Shown here: in pieces, positions 25,679 to 35,855 of the stretch
Numbering within the stretch: position 1 is the stretch's first letter
Layout: every line of letters begins with the position of its first letter
NCBI RefSeq assembly: GCF_000967495.1
Contig: NZ_JXXU01000003.1
Span: 32,166 to 96,165, forward strand
DNA: 64,000 nt
Source: Vibrio neptunius
Lineage (GTDB): Bacteria > Pseudomonadota > Gammaproteobacteria > Enterobacterales > Vibrionaceae
Direction: 5' to 3'
The notes under the pieces: model-generated
What the model was told of the DNA's origin: nothing
The model's input: the letters and a program-made list of their open reading frames with translations, nothing else
Databases searched by the model: none
Translations under genes and position numbers: made by a program

Positions 25679-27259
25679 TTAGTAGCTCGCTTGGACGCTC
25701 ACACCGCTAAAGCTAGTGTAGCCATTAAGCATCACGTAGTAGCGACCGTTTTGTGTGTTAGACACTGTGCACGTTTCGCTGTTTCCGTAGCGGTAAGGAC
25801 GGCAGTCCCAAGAGCTAGTTGTTGGTTTAGCACCAAAGCGAACATAGAGGTCAGCATCGCCTGAACCACCGCTAGTGGTGACAGTCAGAGTCTGACCGGC
25901 AGTCACGTCGATGAAGTAATGCTTTTGTTCACCGCTGCTACCGCTGATACCAGTGACTGGTTGGCCGTTAGTCAACTCACCCCCTGGATTCGGTGTGCCA
26001 CAATCTGGGTCACAGCCACTGTCTGTTTGGCTGTATAGCAGCTTGTTGACGGTACCTTTAGTATCACTAACTTTGTTTGTGCTCGCACGTTCGCTGATCA
26101 GCGTTGATACTTGAGCTGGTGACAGAGTGTTGTTTTCTTGCAGATACAGAGCCGCGACACCTGCTACGTGAGGTGTTGCCATCGATGTACCACTAATGGT
26201 GCGGTAGCCACCATCGTACCAAGCCGATTTAATATTCGAACCGGGCGCAAACACGTCAACACAGCTACCCCAGTTAGAGAAGCTTGAGCGACTATCGCTG
26301 CTGGTTGTTGAACCGACAGTCACACCGCTCGCTTCGCGAGCTGGTGAGGAGTTACAAGCGTCAGCGTTGGAGTTACCAGCTGCAAGCATAAAGCTGACAC
26401 CTGACTGAACCGCGCTTGCTACCGCTTGATCAAGAGCGGTTGAAACGCCCCCACCTAAACTCATGTTGGCCACCGATGGGCCAGAGGCGTTGGCAGCGAC
26501 CCAATCCACACCGCCAATGACACCTGAAGTTGTACCAGAGCCACTACAGCTTAGTACACGTACACCGACGATATTGACGTTTTTCGCCACACCGTATTGA
26601 GCACCACCAATGGTTCCCGCTACATGAGTACCGTGACCGTTACAGTCAGTGGCGTCACTATCGTTGTCGACGAAGTCATAACCTGATCTTGCACGGCCAC
26701 CGAACTCAGCGTGAGTGTTTGTCACACCAGTATCGATAACATAAGCTGTCACACCTGAACCGTCGTAGTTGTAGGTGTAGCTGTTGCTGAGTGGTAAATC
26801 ACGCTGATCGATGCGGTCTAATCCCCAAACAGGATTGCTTTGAGTGGCGTTCGCCGAGATAACAGGATCGAGCGAGATGATTTGGTCTTGTTCAATAAAG
26901 TCGACTTGTTGATCAGCACGCAGGGCTTTCAATTGTTCATCAGAAAGGGTAGCGACAAAACCACTTAACGAGCGGTCATAAACTTTATCGATTTTAAATG
27001 CATGTTGGCTAGCGAGACCAGACACAGTTTGTTGGGTAAACTGCTGAAGGGCTTGTTGATCATTACTCATTGTCAGTGGTTGTTTTAGCACAACGATGTA
27101 TTGATTTTTAATCGCAGATTTTGCCGACGCTGTCATTAAAGGCGCAAGCATTTGGTCCTCAGATGCAATGGCTCCTCCTTCGTTTTGTTGCGCAAGCCCC
27201 GCGGTTGAGACGACTGAAAGAGTCGAGGCGATACAACAACTTAATAATTTCTTAAACAT
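25679..27259 (-). CDS. secreted alkaline serine protease (S8, proteinase K-like)
   Basis: A 526-residue extracellular subtilase: signal peptide ([20 protein letters not shown]...), I9 inhibitor propeptide (about 40-125, [13 protein letters not shown] to VDFIEQDQ), and catalytic domain with Asp in AYVIDTGV, His in [12 protein letters not shown] and Ser in [17 protein letters not shown] Cys/Pro linker leads to a C-terminal PPC domain ([26 protein letters not shown]) that is usually cleaved after secretion. The pattern matches Vibrio exoprotease A-type enzymes. The start at 27259 follows AAAGGAAG; a 13-codon upstream extension is rejected. Confidence 0.95.
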   Translation of the reverse strand: MFKKLLSCCIASTLSVVSTAGLAQQNEGGAIASEDQMLAPLMTASAKSAIKNQYIVVLKQPLTMSNDQQALQQFTQQTVSGLASQHAFKIDKVYDRSLSGFVATLSDEQLKALRADQQVDFIEQDQIISLDPVISANATQSNPVWGLDRIDQRDLPLSNSYTYNYDGSGVTAYVIDTGVTNTHAEFGGRARSGYDFVDNDSDATDCNGHGTHVAGTIGGAQYGVAKNVNIVGVRVLSCSGSGTTSGVIGGVDWVAANASGPSVANMSLGGGVSTALDQAVASAVQSGVSFMLAAGNSNADACNSSPAREASGVTVGSTTSSDSRSSFSNWGSCVDVFAPGSNIKSAWYDGGYRTISGTSMATPHVAGVAALYLQENNTLSPAQVSTLISERASTNKVSDTKGTVNKLLYSQTDSGCDPDCGTPNPGGELTNGQPVTGISGSSGEQKHYFIDVTAGQTLTVTTSGGSGDADLYVRFGAKPTTSSWDCRPYRYGNSETCTVSNTQNGRYYVMLNGYTSFSGVSVQASY

Positions 27260-27604
27260 ACTGTCTTCCTTTGAATAGTAAAAGAGATTGTTGAACATGG
27301 CCTACTACAAACATCAAGCATGTTTACTGGGTTCTCGTTGTGCAAAGAGAACCTGATTACAATTTTCACACTATGCATCTATTCACTGATTTGCATATTG
27401 TTGTTTTAGTTAATCTATAAATATGCGCACGGTTTATAAAATTATTGAAATTGATATTTTACTATTTCTTGATTGGTGGGATAACAATCAAAGATGAGAG
27501 CTTTTGCTCTATGAGGTGAAATCTACGTGCTAAGGCAATAGTGATTTGTTTTGTATGAGTCATCAGCAGAAGGCCTCTGTTGGATAAGAGGCCTTAATTG
27601 AGCC
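27260..27604. other. Protease promoter region
   Basis: AT-rich, no gene seen. It contains the likely protease promoter on its left side. A 9-bp stem hairpin AAGGCCTCT / AGAGGCCTT (27570-27595) lies just past the isochorismatase stop, without a clear T-run on the minus strand. Confidence 0.45.
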
Positions 27605-28123
27605 TTAAATCAATTGTTCAGTATTTATCAACGGAACGCGTGCAGAGATCGCATGAAGGGCGATGTTATGAATCATTTCATCGGTGGTGGTGCAACAATC
27701 GGCCAGTACAGATACTTCATATTGCTCTGCTGCTTTGGAAATCGCTGTATGAGTCACGCAGTTTTGCGTCATCATGCCGCAAATAATCACTTCAGTTACC
27801 CCATGCTTTTTGAGCACATCGTCTAGCTCTGTTTGTTCAAAGCTGTCTGCGAAAGATTTAACCACAATATTCCCTTCCGGTGCACTCGCGAGGATCTCTG
27901 AGTGAATATCTGCACCAGTACTACCTTGGTTGAAAAAGGGTGCGATACCCATAGCAGGGTCTGCAATATGCTGAATGTGAATCACAGGAATCTGTTTCTG
28001 TTGGGCTTTTTTAATCGCCGCTTTGATATTGGTTAACGTGTTCTCTGTGTTCCAAAGAGGAAATTTTCCGTTTGGAAAGTAGTCGTTTTGTAGATCGATG
28101 ACGAGTAGTGCTTTCTGGCTCAT
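27605..28123 (-). CDS. isochorismatase-family cysteine hydrolase
   Basis: A 172-residue soluble hydrolase of the isochorismatase/nicotinamidase fold. The catalytic triad is visible: Asp in LLVIDLQNDYF, Lys in NIVVKSFADSF and Cys in ICGMMTQNCVTHT. A cis-peptide neighbourhood is conserved there. The substrate (an amide or a vinyl ether) is undetermined. It is divergent from a GlxA/AraC-type regulator 106 bp away, a common regulator-enzyme pairing. Confidence 0.88.
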   Translation of the reverse strand: MSQKALLVIDLQNDYFPNGKFPLWNTENTLTNIKAAIKKAQQKQIPVIHIQHIADPAMGIAPFFNQGSTGADIHSEILASAPEGNIVVKSFADSFEQTELDDVLKKHGVTEVIICGMMTQNCVTHTAISKAAEQYEVSVLADCCTTTDEMIHNIALHAISARVPLINTEQLI

Positions 28124-28229
28124 GTTGCCTCTCCTATTTGGTGTCGTTCAAATTGGAGTCATTATGGCGCTTTATTTTTGGCCTTTTTAGAGTCTAAAAT
28201 GACATAAATAATGCTAAAAACGACATTGC

Positions 28230-29147
28230 ATGCCTAAGATTAATATTGCCGTATTTAACTATCCTTTTGCTCTCAAATCGGCCGTGTTTGGTTTCGAAGA
28301 GCTTTTTCAACTAGCCAACCGAGTATGTCGTGAGAGTGAACTTGAGATTGAGTTCAACGTGCACATTGTTGAGGCGTGCAATATGCCTCCCAAGCAATTT
28401 GATGTCGTACTACTCCCGCCCAGCATTGACGCCCAGTTCTACCGAAAACCAGACACACCAACGCTTGAGTGGTTGGTTGAGCAACATCGTCGTGGCAGTG
28501 TGATTGCGTCGGCGTGTGCTGGCGCGTTTATCTTGGCCGCGTCAGGGATTATTGGACAAAGGGCTTTGACTACTCATTGGGGGCTAGCTGAGACCTTTAA
28601 GTCACAGTACCCGTCGCAGCCTACGGAGATAAATCAAATTCTAATTGATCATGGAGATGTGATTACAGCAGGCGGCATGATGTCTTGGTTGGATCTTGGA
28701 CTGGAATTGGTATCTAGGTATGCTTCACCACAAATCATGCGACAGCTGGGCAAGATGTTGGTCATAGATACTGCATCAAGAGAACAGAGGTTTTATCAGC
28801 AGTTCACGCCATCATTTTCTCATGGTGATATTGCAATTGTTGAAAGTCAGCACAGAATCAGTGCTCACTTTTCTCGGACACTGTCGGTAAAACAATTGGC
28901 TGTTGAAGCAAACTTGACCGAGCGAACGTTTCAGCGTCGATTTGTCAAAGCCACAGGTATGAATCCAAACCAGTATTTGCAGCGAGTACGAGTGCAGAAG
29001 GCTTGTGATTACCTCGAAGGTTCAACTCGTTCTTTTGAGTGGATTAGCCACCAGGTTGGGTATGAAAACGCCAGTGCGTGTCGTAAGGTGTTCAGTCAGA
29101 TCATGGGGTTGACACCCAGCGAATTTCGTCGGCGTTTTAGACGATAA
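28230..29147 (+). CDS. GlxA-type AraC-family regulator (DJ-1/PfpI domain)
   Basis: A 305-residue regulator. The N-terminal DJ-1/PfpI-like domain (about 1-185) has an ASACAGAFILAASG nucleophile-elbow-like segment and the TTHWGLAETF block. The C-terminal AraC HTH domain (about 205-305) has LAVEANLTERTFQRRFVKATG and GYENASACRKVFSQIMGLTPSEFRRRF. It is divergent from the isochorismatase-like gene, which it probably controls. A strong terminator follows. Confidence 0.9.
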   Translation: MPKINIAVFNYPFALKSAVFGFEELFQLANRVCRESELEIEFNVHIVEACNMPPKQFDVVLLPPSIDAQFYRKPDTPTLEWLVEQHRRGSVIASACAGAFILAASGIIGQRALTTHWGLAETFKSQYPSQPTEINQILIDHGDVITAGGMMSWLDLGLELVSRYASPQIMRQLGKMLVIDTASREQRFYQQFTPSFSHGDIAIVESQHRISAHFSRTLSVKQLAVEANLTERTFQRRFVKATGMNPNQYLQRVRVQKACDYLEGSTRSFEWISHQVGYENASACRKVFSQIMGLTPSEFRRRFRR

Positions 29148-29150
29148 AAA

Positions 29151-29176
29151 AGCCCGCAATTCAAGCATTGCGGGCT
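29151..29176. terminator. Bidirectional terminator
   Basis: 10-bp stem AGCCCGCAAT / ATTGCGGGCT with a 6-nt loop. The A-run on its left gives a T-run for the convergent chemoreceptor gene on the minus strand. Confidence 0.85.
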
Positions 29177-29192
29177 ATTGAGTAATATGTGC

Positions 29193-30854
29193 TTATACCT
29201 TAAATCGATCCACCAGTTCGTAAAGCTCGTTGGCTCGTTGGTTTAGCTCTTGGCTTCCTGAACGGTTGTCATTGGCTAGTTCTGCGGATTGTGAGCTTTG
29301 GTCAGAAATGACGACTATGCGCTGCGAAATTTCTTGGCCGACGAGACTTTGCTCTTCGGTCGCGGTGGCAATCAGTGAGTTCATATCCATGATGGTGCCG
29401 ATGGACTCCTGAATCTGGATCAGGGCCCGAGCAGCAGCATTAGCTTCTTCTACTGTACTGGCACCACGTTTCTGACTTGACTCCATGGCTTTTACTGCAT
29501 CATCTGAGGCCGCTTTTAATTGTTCAATCATCTGATGAATCTCACCCGTACTGTCTTGGGTGCGACTCGCCAGTTTACGAACTTCGTCGGCCACGACGGC
29601 AAATCCACGGCCCTGTTCACCGGCACGTGCGGCTTCGATCGCCGCATTGAGTGCGAGTAAGTTAGTTTGCTCGGCGATATCTTGAATCACTTCCAAAGAT
29701 GAGGAAATGTTTTGTACATCTCCTTCAAGGCGAGAGATAACACCATTCGCTTGGGAGACTTCTTCGGCCAGGGCTTCGACAGACTGCGCCGCAGAATTAA
29801 CGATGTCTTGAGCTTCTTTGGCATTGTCGTCGGCTTCCTTAGCTGAATGCGCGGCTTGGCTGGCATTATTCGAAATCTCGGATGCTGTTGTGGTCATCTC
29901 CGTCATCGCGGTGGCAACTTGCTCAGTCTCTTGACGTTGACCTGAAGCCAATTCATCGACTTTTGCAGCACGGCTTGACATATCGCTGGTCTCTGAGACG
30001 ACCTGTTGACCAACATCACTGACGCTTCGAATGATGGTTTGCAGACTGGCGACAAAAGCATTGAAGTTTTTACTCAGTTGGGAAAACTCCGGAGCTTCGA
30101 AATCTTCCATACGGGCGGTCAGGTCAGCATCGCCGCTGGCAAAGGAACTGATCGAGGTATCGAACATTTCTAACGGCTTAAGGATGGTTCGGTTAACGGC
30201 GACGGCGAAGGCAGCAACGACGCCCGCAATCACGATACAGAAAATAATGATGGCAGACAGGGTTTCTTGTAGTGCTTCTGTGGTCGCACTTTCCATTTCG
30301 GCCACAATGGCATCTATGTCGTCGGTGTAGAATCCCGTACCTAGCATCAAATCCCACTCAGGTATATATATCGAGTAACTCAGCTTGGGAAGTGCCTCGG
30401 TCTCGCCGGGTTTAGGGAAGTAATAAGTGGTGAACTCTCCTGTTTTGGCGTTACGAATCAGATCCTGAATTAGGTAATTACCGTGTTTGTCCTGCAGGTT
30501 CCAATAGCTATCGCCAATCCCTTCGCTACTGCTACCTTGGACTTTACGAATACCTTGGGAATTGTAGCCAAACACATAACCTGTCTTGCCGTATTCTAAA
30601 GTTTTTAGGGTTGGGTAGGCGTCCTCTAGGCTTGCGCCTTTGTCAAGAAAAGGCCGGACGGCAGACTTTGCCATTTGAAGGTAACTTTTCAGTTCCGCTT
30701 TCTTCATGTTCATCATGTTAGTGCGGGTTACCTCAATCTGCTGATCATTGAGTTCATTGGTTTTAACGTAAGTGAAACCAAGCATACCCATTGCAATTAC
30801 CAGTAATGGAACAAGCGCCAAAATGTACAGGCGACTTCGAATAGTTAGACTCAT
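29193..30854 (-). CDS. methyl-accepting chemotaxis protein (single CACHE)
   Basis: A 553-residue chemoreceptor: TM1 at about 9-29, a periplasmic single-CACHE (sCACHE_2) domain with [13 protein letters not shown] and [17 protein letters not shown]2 at about 197-219, HAMP, and a signalling domain with tip [18 protein letters not shown] and [15 protein letters not shown]. sCACHE_2 receptors often bind small carboxylates, but the ligand here is not readable. The upstream AGGATG supports the start. A single-gene unit. Confidence 0.92.
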   Translation of the reverse strand: MSLTIRSRLYILALVPLLVIAMGMLGFTYVKTNELNDQQIEVTRTNMMNMKKAELKSYLQMAKSAVRPFLDKGASLEDAYPTLKTLEYGKTGYVFGYNSQGIRKVQGSSSEGIGDSYWNLQDKHGNYLIQDLIRNAKTGEFTTYYFPKPGETEALPKLSYSIYIPEWDLMLGTGFYTDDIDAIVAEMESATTEALQETLSAIIIFCIVIAGVVAAFAVAVNRTILKPLEMFDTSISSFASGDADLTARMEDFEAPEFSQLSKNFNAFVASLQTIIRSVSDVGQQVVSETSDMSSRAAKVDELASGQRQETEQVATAMTEMTTTASEISNNASQAAHSAKEADDNAKEAQDIVNSAAQSVEALAEEVSQANGVISRLEGDVQNISSSLEVIQDIAEQTNLLALNAAIEAARAGEQGRGFAVVADEVRKLASRTQDSTGEIHQMIEQLKAASDDAVKAMESSQKRGASTVEEANAAARALIQIQESIGTIMDMNSLIATATEEQSLVGQEISQRIVVISDQSSQSAELANDNRSGSQELNQRANELYELVDRFKV

Positions 30855-31087
30855 ACAAACATCCTGTCTTTCAAAAGGTCTTAGCGTTTTAATATGGCCA
30901 GAGAGGCTTCTGGCATGAAACGCCTGTTGTTATAAATTTGGTTTACACCCCCTTGACCGCTCGGTTTTGTGACCAGTGAAGAGAACATAAACTAAACGTT
31001 TATTGTATAAGACTAGCCAATTTATCGAGGCAGTACTGTGAATCTTGATAGGTTAACTCGTGTTCGCTGAGAGGTAAGATCTCTGTT

Positions 31088-31474
31088 TTATCGAAAACAT
31101 TGACCAGAATCGCATTTTCTCTTTCCAGTCAGCAACTTAGAAATGGTGTAGCGATTGTTCGCAAATCTGAGGTAACACCAATCTGCAACTGGACGGATGA
31201 GTTTCCAGCGTAATGGAGCGTACAGCCAGCCTTTTCCGACCAGCTTCCATGCGAGATAAGTGACATCTAAACCGAGCAGCAGTGTTCCGTTATTATCAAC
31301 GGCATGAAGGATTTTAGACGCTTGTTTTGCGTCGATCTCAGGGTAATTGAGGAAGTTTTCGGAGTGGATATCAACGAGCAATAAATGTTGCTCGCCATCG
31401 TAATGAGCTAAATGTTCCATCTCTTTCACACACAATGGACAGGTACCATCGTAGAAAATCGTAAGTTGAGTCAT
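31088..31474 (-). CDS. DCC-family thiol-disulfide oxidoreductase-like protein (DUF393)
   Basis: 128 residues with the defining N-terminal motif FYDGTCPLCVKEM (DGxCxLC), then a Leu-rich middle and WLYAPLRWKLIRPVADW. Members are small thioredoxin-like proteins of uncertain role. AAGGA precedes the start. The gene stands alone; 31475-31721 upstream holds no strong gene. Confidence 0.82.
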   Translation of the reverse strand: MTQLTIFYDGTCPLCVKEMEHLAHYDGEQHLLLVDIHSENFLNYPEIDAKQASKILHAVDNNGTLLLGLDVTYLAWKLVGKGWLYAPLRWKLIRPVADWCYLRFANNRYTISKLLTGKRKCDSGQCFR

Positions 31475-31721
31475 AGGCTTATCCTTTTTTATCTTCTACG
31501 TGTGAGTGGCTTGATTGATCAGCCACTGGTACTTATAAATTGGTGTGTTTATCGGCTTGGCTTGCGGGCGTTATCGCTGTCGTCACAGAAACAATTGCCA
31601 GCGGTAAAAGGTGTTTAAACATAGGCAAACTCAATCTATCTGTATATTTAATATGCTGACTCAATATTGACATAAAAACCGCCTTTTCGCGTAAAGTTGC
31701 GCCTCGAAAGGAGACCAGACT

Positions 31722-31763
31722 ATGAAAATCATCCCGCTGCTCAAGCAGCCTCGCATCCAATAA
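31722..31763 (+). CDS. putative 13-codon leader peptide upstream of the CatB-like gene
   Basis: ATG at 31722 to TAA at 31761 encodes MKIIPLLKQPRIQ. It has an excellent ribosome site, AAGGAG at 31708-31713, 8 bases before the ATG. Directly after its stop come two mutually exclusive hairpins (31764-31793 and 31792-31813) and then the start of a CatB-like acetyltransferase at 31844. That is the layout of a translational or transcriptional attenuator, as known for inducible antibiotic-resistance genes. Function is inferred from layout only. Confidence 0.5.
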   Translation: MKIIPLLKQPRIQ

Positions 31764-31813
31764 GCGTTGTTTAGCTGAACGTCTAAGCAACGCCACGAAA
31801 TTCGTTCCGTGGC
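31764..31813 (+). promoter_or_regulatory. Overlapping hairpins, possible attenuator
   Basis: Hairpin 1 pairs GCGTTGTTTAG (31764-31774) with CTAAGCAACGC (31783-31793): 11 bp with one G-U, 8-nt loop. Hairpin 2 pairs GCCACG (31792-31797) with CGTGGC (31808-31813). The two share 31792-31793, so they compete. No T-run follows hairpin 2, so a translational mechanism is likelier than termination. Confidence 0.5.
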
Positions 31814-31843
31814 AAATCTGAATTAAACATTGAGGATTTTGTC

Positions 31844-32482
31844 ATGCCACAAAAACATTGGTCGACATTTCAGTTACTGCATAAGGTAGTGCAGAACAAA
31901 AACATTCATATCAAGGGGACTCACAGCTACTACAGTGATTGTTGGGATAACGGTTTTGAACAGTCCGTCGTCCGCTACTTGCATGGGGACGAAGTCAGCA
32001 AGCAATGGCAGCCGAGGTGGGATATTGATCAGCTCTATATCGGTGACTATGTTTGCATTGCAGCACAAGCGGTTATTCTGATGGGTGGGAATCACAACCA
32101 TAGAACGGACTGGTTCTGTCTCTATCCGTTTTTGGAAGAGGTTGAGCGCTCTTATCAAGGTAAAGGCGATACTGTCATTGATGACGGAGTATGGATAGGC
32201 ATGCGTGCCATGATCATGCCGGGCGTGACCGTAGGTGAAGGTGCGGTTGTCGCGGCCAACAGTGTTGTGACCAAAGATGTGGAACCATACGCGATTGTCG
32301 GTGGAAATCCTGCCAGATTGGTTAAATATCGTTTTGCCCCTGAGCTGATAGATAAGCTGGTGGTGCTGGAAATTTACCAATGGCCTGAAGAGAAATTTGC
32401 GGCTATGCGTAAGTATCTGACTCAACCAGACTTCGAGTTGCTCGAAAAAGCCATCAAAGATTACGACCAAAAACACGGCTAA
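31844..32482 (+). CDS. CatB-like xenobiotic O-acetyltransferase
   Basis: A 212-residue left-handed beta-helix (hexapeptide repeat) acetyltransferase of the type B chloramphenicol/streptogramin acetyltransferase group. Characteristic segments are [45 protein letters not shown] with the catalytic His, [23 protein letters not shown] and [16 protein letters not shown]. Such genes occur intrinsically in vibrios and do not by themselves prove resistance. It is preceded by the putative leader peptide and hairpins. Confidence 0.88.
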   Translation: MPQKHWSTFQLLHKVVQNKNIHIKGTHSYYSDCWDNGFEQSVVRYLHGDEVSKQWQPRWDIDQLYIGDYVCIAAQAVILMGGNHNHRTDWFCLYPFLEEVERSYQGKGDTVIDDGVWIGMRAMIMPGVTVGEGAVVAANSVVTKDVEPYAIVGGNPARLVKYRFAPELIDKLVVLEIYQWPEEKFAAMRKYLTQPDFELLEKAIKDYDQKHG

Positions 32483-32555
32483 CGACTAAAATTAGGGCAG
32501 CGAGTCAGCTTGTGCTACACTCGCCGCCCTTTTCTGTTTCAATGAGATCAATACC

Positions 32556-32912
32556 ATGAGTACTAAGCAAGAACTTCAAAACCTTCACAATCGTCTGGAC
32601 AAGTGTCAGCGTAAGCTGGATGCGGCGAAATCTCGTGGTGATCAGGAAATGGTGACTAAGTTCACTGACGAAGCAGATAAGCTAAGCAAAAAAATTCACG
32701 TGATGAAAAGCAAACAGAAATACGACATGAACAAAGAGCGCAAGAGCTTGATCGACATGCCGTTCTCACGTGCAATTACTAAAGAAGAACAAGCAGACAT
32801 GGGTAAGCTGAAAAGGTCAGTCAAAGGTCTAATCGTGGTTCACCCAATGACTAAGCTGGGTAAAGAGCTGAGACTTGAAGTTATGACAGGTTATGCACCG
32901 AAGAAATTCTGA
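32556..32912 (+). CDS. yibL: ribosome-associated protein YibL
   Basis: A 118-residue basic protein with an N-terminal coiled coil (about 3-60) and the YibL signature MPFSRAITKEEQADMGKLKRSVKGLIVVHPMTKLGKEL in its C-terminal half (pieces of this are seen at about 68-105). Known from E. coli to associate with the large ribosomal subunit; precise function is unknown. A stand-alone gene with a bidirectional terminator behind it. Confidence 0.92.
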   Translation: MSTKQELQNLHNRLDKCQRKLDAAKSRGDQEMVTKFTDEADKLSKKIHVMKSKQKYDMNKERKSLIDMPFSRAITKEEQADMGKLKRSVKGLIVVHPMTKLGKELRLEVMTGYAPKKF

Positions 32913-32919
32913 TTGCTCG

Positions 32920-32955
32920 ATAACAAAAAAGCGCCGTAAGGCGCTTTTTTGTTAT
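32920..32955. terminator. Bidirectional terminator between yibL and the phosphatase-like gene
   Basis: A 36-bp near-perfect inverted repeat centred on a GTAA loop: a GC stem GCGCC / GGCGC flanked by A6 and T6 runs and further complementary ends. Confidence 0.92.
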
Positions 32956-32978
32956 TGCTTTCTGTTATTGAGGGAGGC

Positions 32979-35855
32979 TTAGTGAATATCGAGTTTGCTA
33001 AGCAATGATGGATACCCCCAACCATTTTCTCCGGCTTTAACGTCATCCCCAGTCAGATATTGATACAGAGTCGGAGCCAGAGAGCCGTTCTCCTCACTAC
33101 TCAGTGGCGTAGCTTGTTTGCCAATTGGAGCGCCCCAAAATCCGATAAAGGCGTCCTTCTCCAAATAGCTTTCACCCGCATGGCGACCCGGTACTTTCGT
33201 GTTGTAGCCAATCCCTTCCCGAGGGAACAAATTCACTGTGCCTGCTCGTGGTTCGGCGTAAAGCTTGGCGAGTTGTACGACGGAATCAGGCCTCGGCGTA
33301 AACTGGGTCAGTTCGCGCCATTGCATTTCATCACACCAGCTTTGTGGGTTGTTGATGTCTGCTCGATTGACACATTGATTGACCAACTGAGCAAACGTCT
33401 CAAGCTGTGCTTGATTTGGTGAAGGCAGATAAGGGTTGAGTTTGTTGACTTCCAGTAACGCTGTTTTGCTATTGGCTTGGTAGAAATAGCGTTCTCCTTG
33501 TTTGATGATGAGCTCATCGATTCGTTTGCCGTCACGCTGAGCGACCAAACGTACCTGACACTTTGTCTCATCACAGGTTGATTCTCTGACGGCTAGATAG
33601 TCGAGACTGTCTGCCAGCTTTTCTACTGACTCGGCAATGATGTCGAGCTTTTTCCCTTGTGGTGCATTGACCGGTGTCCAGTTGGTCAGCTCCGAATAGA
33701 CTGGTTGTGTTTGCCAACCCGATTGCGAATTAAATATATCCATCATGAAGTTGCCGCCAGCGGTAGAGGCTACCACCACATCGACACCTTGGTTACTCGG
33801 ATAATTTAATGCATTGGTGATTTTCGGCCCTTCGCCTTCATCCGATGAGATTTTCTTGATCACTAGAGGGTAGTTGAGTGATGCTGAAAGTGGTTCAAAG
33901 ATCGCTTTCTCCGGATTTAAGGTGTAGTAGACCGGAGATAAACCATGGTCCCCTGCCATTCCCCAAAGGGTCTGCTGATAAATGCCGGCGTCCTTGTACG
34001 CTTGTTCAATTTGACGTATCCAGTAATCGAGGCGGTTGAGTTCCCCGGTTGGCATAATGATTTCATCGCTGAAAGGGCCTACAAAGTGGGCAAAGTGATC
34101 TGGCCACGGATTGTAGATCAGGGCGTAATCTGGCATACCTTGTCCATCTAGCTCTGTATAACTCGTGATGTCCTGTTCAATCTTCCATTTGCGGGTTAGC
34201 TTGGTGTAAAAGTCCCATAGCGGTATCTCTTGATAGCTTTGAATATTGTCGATGAGGGACTGACGCTGTTTCGTTAACACGTTTTCCACTTCGGCTCTTT
34301 CATTCAGCTCTCTCAAACAACGTTTCTCACCAAAGTCACGCAGTGCTTCGCCAGCGCCAAGGTTAACCAGACCGTCGTAGCTGGTATGGGCATTCCAGTC
34401 ATATTGGGCGTTACAATTCAGGGTTTTCAGGTGAACCAGTCGGTCAAACATCGTCTGAACCTGATTGGCCTGCATTAAGCGATCGAGTTGAAGAGCATCG
34501 TTACCAAAGAAGTAATAGGCTCTGTCTTCGTTGCGGTCGACAAAGTGGAAATTCGGAATTCCTGTTCCTTGTTCGCCAGACACTTTTGCCCCTGTTTTGA
34601 TGATAGGTAGGTTTCTTACGCTGATCGTCGGTGTGGAAGAGATTCCGACCTGAGCAATGGAGTCGGTATGGTTTTGGTAAAGTCGTTTGAAGAACGGTAA
34701 GTAATAAGGGTCACGATACGTTTGTTCTGATAGAACCTGAAGAAAACGCATGGATTGAACGTGTTCTGGGCTACTTGTTGCGACAGGGCTACCGAGCTCA
34801 GTACTCTTAAGATGTTGCTGGTAAGCGTGGGAGAGAAAAGGCTTATCTGGATCAACCAGTCCTTCGATTAACCCTTGTTGCAACCCGTCGACCGTTACCT
34901 GAACAGCGAAGCGGCGGTTCTGTTGTGACTCGAGAAACTCAATGGCCTGTTGAGGGTGGTGGTCAAATGCGTTTTGTAGCCAGTCATTGAGACGCTCCTG
35001 TCTCTCATCCTGATAAACAAACTGGCGATAGGCTTTCAGCACATTGAGACGCACAAAGTCAACTAAGGTAATGGTTAACGCTTGCGCTTTGTTATTCGGT
35101 TCGCTGGCTCTGTCGGCAGCACCATCGGCCACAATGCCGAGTATGGTCTTTTTCATGTCGCCATCTTCCATCCCCGTGGCGGCTTGCTGCATGATGCCAA
35201 CCACGATAGGTTGAATCTTAGCGACCAATGCTAAATCATCAGGTGATTGGGTCAGATAGGTGTATTGCTCAGGCAGGCGGTCCATATCTTGCCATTCGCC
35301 AATCTGAACCAAAGCATCATATACGGTCACCATGGCCGCCATAAACTGACCATTAATTTGGATACCTTCCTGATGAGCCTGATCTTTAGCGTGCTGTTTA
35401 GGCTCTTTTTTCACCTTCTCTTCTAGTGCAAAGAGCGAATGCTCAAAGCCTTTCAGAGCTTGTTTGTCATACACTGTTTGCAGGTAGGCTTTAAATTCAT
35501 CGTCACTGCTTATTCCTGTGTAGCGATCGTAGAACTGATAAAGAAAATAGCCGAGAGGAATGGAATAAGTCGGATCGGCAAGTTGGGTCATGACCCGGCT
35601 TTTCGTACTTGCATCAAGTGGTAATGTCAGTAGGTAGGTCTCTAGAGTGACGCCGCCAATGGTAAACAGGGTCATGTCGCGAGTAAAGCGCGTCGAGTAG
35701 GACAATGACGAGGTGATTTGATTTTTCAGCACTTCTGTTGAATTAAATAGCCCACCGATCACTGGGGTATCACCGATATCGGCGTAAGCTGAGCTCATAG
35801 GAGTAAGTGCTGCCATCATTGCCGCAGGAAGAAGCCGTTTTCTCAACCAAGCCAT
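32979..35855 (-). CDS. large exported alkaline-phosphatase-superfamily (phosphodiesterase/sulfatase-like) protein
   Basis: 958 residues with a Sec signal peptide (MAWLRKRLLPAAMMAALTPMSSAYA). The N-terminal 400 residues are helical and unrecognised. From about 410 on, an alkaline-phosphatase-type core is visible: a nucleophile-like segment PTISVRNLPIIKTGAKVSG, metal-binding NPWPDHFAHFVGP, GMAGDHGLSPV and, near the C-terminus, PGRHAGESYLEKDAFIGFWG. Type I phosphodiesterases and nucleotide pyrophosphatases share this pattern. The substrate is unknown, the action is probably periplasmic and the chain is much longer than typical members. A single-gene unit. Confidence 0.78.
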   Translation of the reverse strand: MAWLRKRLLPAAMMAALTPMSSAYADIGDTPVIGGLFNSTEVLKNQITSSLSYSTRFTRDMTLFTIGGVTLETYLLTLPLDASTKSRVMTQLADPTYSIPLGYFLYQFYDRYTGISSDDEFKAYLQTVYDKQALKGFEHSLFALEEKVKKEPKQHAKDQAHQEGIQINGQFMAAMVTVYDALVQIGEWQDMDRLPEQYTYLTQSPDDLALVAKIQPIVVGIMQQAATGMEDGDMKKTILGIVADGAADRASEPNNKAQALTITLVDFVRLNVLKAYRQFVYQDERQERLNDWLQNAFDHHPQQAIEFLESQQNRRFAVQVTVDGLQQGLIEGLVDPDKPFLSHAYQQHLKSTELGSPVATSSPEHVQSMRFLQVLSEQTYRDPYYLPFFKRLYQNHTDSIAQVGISSTPTISVRNLPIIKTGAKVSGEQGTGIPNFHFVDRNEDRAYYFFGNDALQLDRLMQANQVQTMFDRLVHLKTLNCNAQYDWNAHTSYDGLVNLGAGEALRDFGEKRCLRELNERAEVENVLTKQRQSLIDNIQSYQEIPLWDFYTKLTRKWKIEQDITSYTELDGQGMPDYALIYNPWPDHFAHFVGPFSDEIIMPTGELNRLDYWIRQIEQAYKDAGIYQQTLWGMAGDHGLSPVYYTLNPEKAIFEPLSASLNYPLVIKKISSDEGEGPKITNALNYPSNQGVDVVVASTAGGNFMMDIFNSQSGWQTQPVYSELTNWTPVNAPQGKKLDIIAESVEKLADSLDYLAVRESTCDETKCQVRLVAQRDGKRIDELIIKQGERYFYQANSKTALLEVNKLNPYLPSPNQAQLETFAQLVNQCVNRADINNPQSWCDEMQWRELTQFTPRPDSVVQLAKLYAEPRAGTVNLFPREGIGYNTKVPGRHAGESYLEKDAFIGFWGAPIGKQATPLSSEENGSLAPTLYQYLTGDDVKAGENGWGYPSLLSKLDIH

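Noticed and set aside
31533..31622. 29-residue frame with a signal-peptide-like N-terminus on the minus strand
   Set aside because: Only six residues follow the predicted cleavage site and no clear ribosome site is present. Possibly a remnant, but not enough to call a gene.
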